Source of the DNA: Symbiotaphrina buchneri
Lineage: Eukaryota; Ascomycota; Symbiotaphrinales; Symbiotaphrinaceae
Direction of reading: 5' to 3'
Length of the DNA stretch: 64,000 bases
Assembly: GCA_001599915.1 (NCBI GenBank)
Contig: BCIG01000007.1
Span: 310,001-374,000, forward strand
The stretch's first letter is position 1; each line of letters begins with the position of its first letter. The notes beneath the pieces are model-generated. The model ran no database searches, was not told where the DNA came from, and saw nothing but the letters and a program-made list of their open reading frames with translations. The position numbers were made by a program, and so were the translations under genes. This document shows, piece after piece, positions 55,574-64,000 of this stretch.

Positions 55574-57601
55574 ATGGCGGGGTCCATGCCGCTCTCGCTG
55601 CGAGCATGGCCCGCCCAACATCCCACCGCCGATCCTTTGCCCTCCGTGATCTCGAGAATCAATCAACAGCGAGGTCACTTCCGGAATATCAATGAACAAC
55701 TGCTGGAAAAGGAGATTCAGTCCGCCCGCGCGGATCAGGATGCTCTGCAGGACCTTCCTCCAGCTCCTAGCGACAAGCTCGATGCTGAAGACAAAGATCG
55801 CAAGACCGAGCTCATGGATGCAAAGAATGAGATGCTCAAGCAAATCTCGTAAGTCACCCATTACGTCGTCCGGCACCAAAAGAAGCTGAAACGGCTTGAA
55901 ACGGCCCTAGACAAGCTCACAACGACGCCCTTCTCGCTCTGGACTTCGTGTCTCTAGCTTTGTCCAAGTATGCGCCCAAACAAGCCGACATTTCCCTCTC
56001 GCCCTTCCTAAAGGAGAACGTACCCTTAGGCTCTCTTGGACTAGATAAGGTTCAACAGCCCCAGAGGTCCGAAGCCGATCAGAAGGACCAGGATCTCGTG
56101 TCCATGGGCTGGAAGTTGCACAGCTTGAATGCTGCAGCCGATGCACTCTTGGATTCCGCCAGCAAGTTAGAAAAGGAGATAGATGAGGAGAGCAAATATT
56201 GGGAGCAGGTACTCTCCGTCAAAGAAGACGGCTGGACGCTTTGTCGTCTGCCGCGTGAGAAGCATGCTCTGGGTGTCAAATTAGGCTTTATTGAATGTGT
56301 GTCTCTCTTCCCGGATCTTCTTGCCTGTTTCACCGTGCTGACTATGACGGTAAGCTGCCCCCGAATTCAGGGATCGTGGCCTCGCCCCGTTGAGGAGAGG
56401 GGATTCAGGAGCTCTAGGTATTGATCGAAGCCTATTGTCGTCTCGACCAAAAGCCGTCCGCGTTCGTACTTTCTGCGGGGAAGTTGCTACTGGAGCGTCG
56501 CAACTACCGTTCGTACCAGAATCCGAGCTGTCGTTGCAACGGTCTATAGCCCTCTCCCGAGATTCGATCTTCGAAGAAGAACTATTTCATGAGCTATTGA
56601 AAGAGGCGCGTACCCTGGCTAATCAGGGCGTACGGACCATTGGATCTACCATCCGCGTGGAGCTTCCTAATAATCAGAGCATTACCATCGACTTGGTCGA
56701 GGCTGAGCAAGGGGTTGGAGACCCGTATACACCAGAAAGGCTGGGTTTCTCGGATGCAGTCGCGCTCTTCCTTCGCATCCTTCTTTGCTATGGCCATAGA
56801 CAGACCCTCCATAGGCGTTCGCAACTCCCGCCAGCCGTTACAGAACGCAAACGGGCACCGCCGGTGCTGCATATCTTACGCCCTCTTCTAACCCAAGTAC
56901 GACATCGGACAACATTTGAAATTCTGACGTTTGATATATCTCATCTCATGGAAACGCTCCAGAAGACTGGGCTACGTTGCAGGTACACTGTGCCTGCTCG
57001 TTCCCACGCAGGCGTATCTCTCGGCAAGCACCAAAGGACGGCGTCCGAATCGCTCGTAGACATGCTGTTTGACACTTTGGAGGGCGAGTTGTTGGTGGAT
57101 TTACCCTCGTTTGATTCGCCAGTGAGGCTGCAACTTCGGACGAGCTTATTCTTGCCTCTTCAAGGGTCTGAGCTGGTAGTGACTCTGTCGGGTGCTACGG
57201 CGGCTGCTCTAGGGCTCTCACGCATATCCTCATTCAACTTTCCCGACGAATTGCAAGCCTACGTACGGCAACTGGCGAGTGCATCTCTGACGGCGTCAAT
57301 TGCAGCTTACAGCCCGCCAGACTCGGGCGTAGAAGCTGATATTGAAGCCCCCGGCGAGGTTGGTTGGCATGGCTCTCGTTTCTCTGGTCAACTTGTCAAA
57401 GCATATAAGAAAACGGGCAGAGCGAAGCAAATGTTTGTCAAGGTGCAGAAGGACAATATCCGTTTGTCCTGGCATTGGATGGACGGTCAAAGTCAACCAT
57501 CTGTCGGCGATGGGAGCTATGTCTGGCACAGTGAAGGAGCCGAGGCCAAATCCCTCAGGGATGTCATCCGACTTGCGGGCGAGTATAGACCTCGGGTATG
57601 A
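55574..57601 (+). CDS. med17: Mediator complex subunit 17 (Srb4)
   Basis: Med17/Srb4 is a core head subunit of Mediator, required for RNA polymerase II transcription. Exons are 55574-55848, 55911-56296 and 56355-57601, with introns of 62 and 58 nt, giving 635 aa, a normal size for filamentous fungi. The N-terminus (MPLSLRAWPAQHPTADPLPS, then SVISRINQQRGHFRNINEQ) and the coiled-coil middle (AADALLDSASKLEKEIDEE) match the family. After the second intron comes SAPEFRDRGLAPLRRGDSGA, the conserved VR-x-F segment (KAVRVRTFCGE), and the C-terminal domain with RLSWHWMDG. Soluble and nuclear. Confidence 0.92.
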
Positions 57602-57790
57602 TTCTGATAGAGAGCCCATTGGCCGAAGTCGGTCCAGTAATCTCGGAGCAAAGAGGTGCAAATCTCCCATCTTGTCGATAGCACGTTAGAATACCTTAGA
57701 TAGCATATACCCGCGATCAGTGATCGACATCGAAATAATATCTTTATGCAACTCCAAATAGAAACAACGGCGACCAGCGAGCCGTTATGG

Positions 57791-59466
57791 TTACGATTGC
57801 GCCAGCGCAGTGCTGCCCCTGGATTCACGGTTCGTAAACTCGGCCAATTCGTCCAAGAGCTGGACAGTTTCCGCAGGACTTGCTATCCAGGCTGTCGTGC
57901 ACGCGAGCCGCGCCTTTTCTAGTTTTAGTGGAGCTGTATATTTCATGTATAGACCTTTTCATCTCCTACCTTAAAGTCATTGGCACCTGCTGACAGAAAC
58001 TGATCCCCGACATGCAGAGATTTGCTGCCTTCGATGCCTCCGAAGAATCGCTGACAAGAGAGCACACCGAGAGCCTTGTCTCCTATGTCCACGAAAACGT
58101 CATTACCTCCTGTGTGTTCCGTCTATCAGCGCTATTGCCAGAGAGTCTAGCAGGTTGCATGGCTACCACTGACCGTTGAAAGCGCAAAAAGGGATTCTCT
58201 TCGTGACCGGGGACATTTCTAGTATTTGTTGAGTAATGAGGACCGTCTCCTCCAGCTGCTCGCGAGCGAACTTGTGACCTTCTATTGGGATGATGCCTAC
58301 GGCCCGTTCCTTGCGGATAAGCTGGGCCTTCAGACACATGTTCTTCACGGAATCCTGTAACGCGCCTTCGGCGACATCCAGAAGCTCGCTGATATCCGCC
58401 TCCTTCCATTGCTTCATATCTTCCAAAGCCCAGTCATTTCGGGACACAGGTGTCAAAAGGTGCTCTTCGTTGCTGTCAAAGCGAAATAAAAAGTTGCATT
58501 CACCCCCAAGCACTATCAAGTTGTTCTTCTGCGCGGCGGGCAATTCCGAAGCGTCGACAGAGTTTAGGAGACCGTACAGTCTCTGATGGTATCTCATAGC
58601 TTCTGTGTAACCGGCCGCGGTCACAATCCCCACCTTGATACCCCTTTGTAGGAGATCCAGTATCCTTTGTATGACAGGATTTTCCTCTGTCAGGGACTGG
58701 CCGTCGTCATATAGGGTGACGTCTCCGTCAAAAGTAACGAGTTGCAAGGGACCTCCTCTTACCAGGCTGATAATTTGGGCAGTGTTCATGATGAGGCGTA
58801 TGTCGTTGAAGGACGGTGAAACGAAGCGACGGGAACTGATGAATCTCTTGCCGTCTTGGTAGACGAAAGCATCCTCGAGGGGAAGAGGAGTGAAGAAGTT
58901 TCCTACACTCGGGACAAGCAGACGGAGCTTGGAACGGTACTGCGTGCCAGCTCTCCTGTGGGCAACTACCATGCATCATTAGCGCCGAGGAAGAGTGACT
59001 GTAGCCACCTGCGCTCACTGTCATCGCTGATCAATTCCTCCACATCGTGCATGATCTCTGCATATCGCCGATGTGCCTCAGTTGCCATCTGCGTCAGGCT
59101 TCTGCTCTTGTCGAACGTTGCCGTCGGCTGGGAATGCAGCACGAAGGGCACAGCAAGTAGCCCCTGAAAATTGCCCCATAAGTACAAGCAGGTTGATATA
59201 GCGTGGGAGCTGTCGGAAGGGAGAGTCGCACCTTGATCCATTCTATCTGTTGGAGTTATCAGCAAGTCGCTGCTCCACATTTGCGAGGGCCAGAAACTCA
59301 CCAGCTGATCTCTACGGTGAGTCTAGGGCAAAGTTTAGCCAACGAGCAGCCATGGGTGCGGTACAAGTCGGTGCGCACCTTGAGCGCGTCTGGGCAGAGT
59401 CAGCTGGCATTGGCACTGAACGAGGAAGACTTCCAGCTCACATTCCACCCGGTACCGCGTCGTCAT
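57791..59466 (-). CDS. isn1: IMP-specific 5'-nucleotidase Isn1, eight exons with four tiny ones
   Basis: Isn1 hydrolyses IMP to inosine in the cytosol. Exons are 59442-59466 (25 nt), 59379-59389 (11), 59302-59322 (21), 59232-59246 (15), 59019-59163, 58174-58965, 57970-58109 and 57791-57913, giving 423 aa. The tiny exons together spell MTTRYRVEYALKTHRRDQLI then EWIK and GLLAVPFVLHSQP, the family N-terminus; all phases agree. The HAD-like core VTFDGDVTLYDDGQSL gives the nucleophile and acid aspartates (DGD). Other blocks are VGIVTAAGY, FCAFNGGNDVFVDIGDKALG and FLSAGANDFKARLACTTAWI. In the last intron the first AG after the branch is skipped in favour of AG at 57914-57915. Introns are 52-68 nt. 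Confidence 0.93.
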
Positions 59467-59907
59467 GGTGTACCTTACAGCAGGGACTGATTTGCAGCGG
59501 ACCTATTGTCACCCACGGGAAAAGAATTTTAGTCCCTAAGCCCGTATACGCTCTTAGCAACCTCCAGGAGACAGAGGTGAGAAGCACAGAGTATTAGAGG
59601 CACGGTAGATTAAGGTGGCGATAAGGTTTCCCTAAAGCTTTTGGGAGCTGAAGGTCCTCTTAGGTACCTGAAGGTTCAGTTAATGCGCGGAGTTAAGTAA
59701 GGTACCTAAGGTACGTCCGAATGTTTAGGAGGTTTATAAGAGCAATTGGGGGGCCGACGCAATCATGGTATCACAGGTCACAGCAAGAAAAGGGCATTCT
59801 CGGCAAGCTCATCGATATTGTTCATCTCTCGTGATATCTCATAATACATCAATCCAGTGTGTACTCCATGCAATGCAAATGGGAGTTGCGATAGAAATGC
59901 CGAGCGA
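59467..59907. other. Spacer between ISN1 and the Mec1/ATR gene
   Basis: 441 bp holding the ISN1 promoter and the kinase 3' UTR. Two GTACC clusters (59660-59674 and 59698-59714) lie here, and no gene. Confidence 0.5.
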
Positions 59908-63967
<4,060 letters not shown>

Positions 63968-64000
63968 CTATTGAAATCAGTGCGAGCTCGTAACAAACGA

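Noticed and set aside
58966-59018. ISN1 exon running on through WLQSLFLGANDAW
   Set aside because: That frame hits a stop at once. A 53-nt intron with GTGAGC donor and CTAAT branch joins ISDD to IAHRRAG, which matches the family.

Overview
The window is nuclear DNA from a filamentous ascomycete (Pezizomycotina). It is most like a eurotiomycete, but I cannot place it to order. The evidence is a hacA gene with the 20-nt Ire1 intron of Aspergillus/Trichoderma type, 73 inferred spliceosomal introns of 44-128 nt with GT..CTRAY..AG signals, and fungal single-copy genes (SEC4, DID2, ERG6, ERG25, ZUO1, ISN1, a Mec1/UvsB kinase). Genes are dense, lie on both strands and show no operon logic. No transposon, LTR element, CRISPR array or rRNA was recognised.

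Layout. 1-13 kb: the 3' part of NSE1, intronless mitochondrial glycine decarboxylase (GCV2), a DUF427 gene with an 11-nt microexon, an aromatic amino-acid decarboxylase sharing a GATA-rich promoter with it, an intron-containing tRNA-Asn, a small hydrophilic orphan protein and about 3 kb of gene-poor DNA. 12.6-22 kb: hacA, ENP1/bystin, BRE2, DID2, ZUO1 and MZM1. 22-34.6 kb: PDB1, ERG6, SLT11, ERG25 (start codon split by an intron), NCA2 and SEC4. 35-50 kb: AFG2/DRG1, a predicted mitochondrial protein of unknown function, TRM1, an RDS1-like secreted ferritin-fold protein, ETR1, MCP1, a small multi-exon protein and pterin-4a-carbinolamine dehydratase. 50-64 kb: a cluster of microsatellites, a methyltransferase interrupted by one in-frame TAG, phosphofructokinase, MED17, ISN1 (eight exons, four of them 11-25 nt) and the 3' 17 exons of a Mec1/ATR (uvsB) kinase that runs off the window.

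The genes are mostly housekeeping. Several are mitochondrial (GCV2, PDB1, MZM1, NCA2, ETR1, MCP1 and probably TRM1). Two act in sterol C-24 and C-4 methyl chemistry (ERG6, ERG25). Three act in ribosome or nascent-chain biology (ENP1, AFG2, ZUO1). Two act in genome stability (NSE1, uvsB). I saw no secondary-metabolite cluster or defence island, and no clearly new biological system. The unusual content is in gene structure: microexons, a split initiator codon, a GC-AG intron, skipped AG acceptors, several GTC donors and the Ire1 hairpin. Other oddities are an apparently degenerate AAA domain in AFG2, a nonsense codon in a conserved methyltransferase, and a recurring AAGGTACCTT palindrome in intergenic DNA. 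All splice models were made by hand from frame continuity, splice signals and remembered family sequences; none was tested against RNA.
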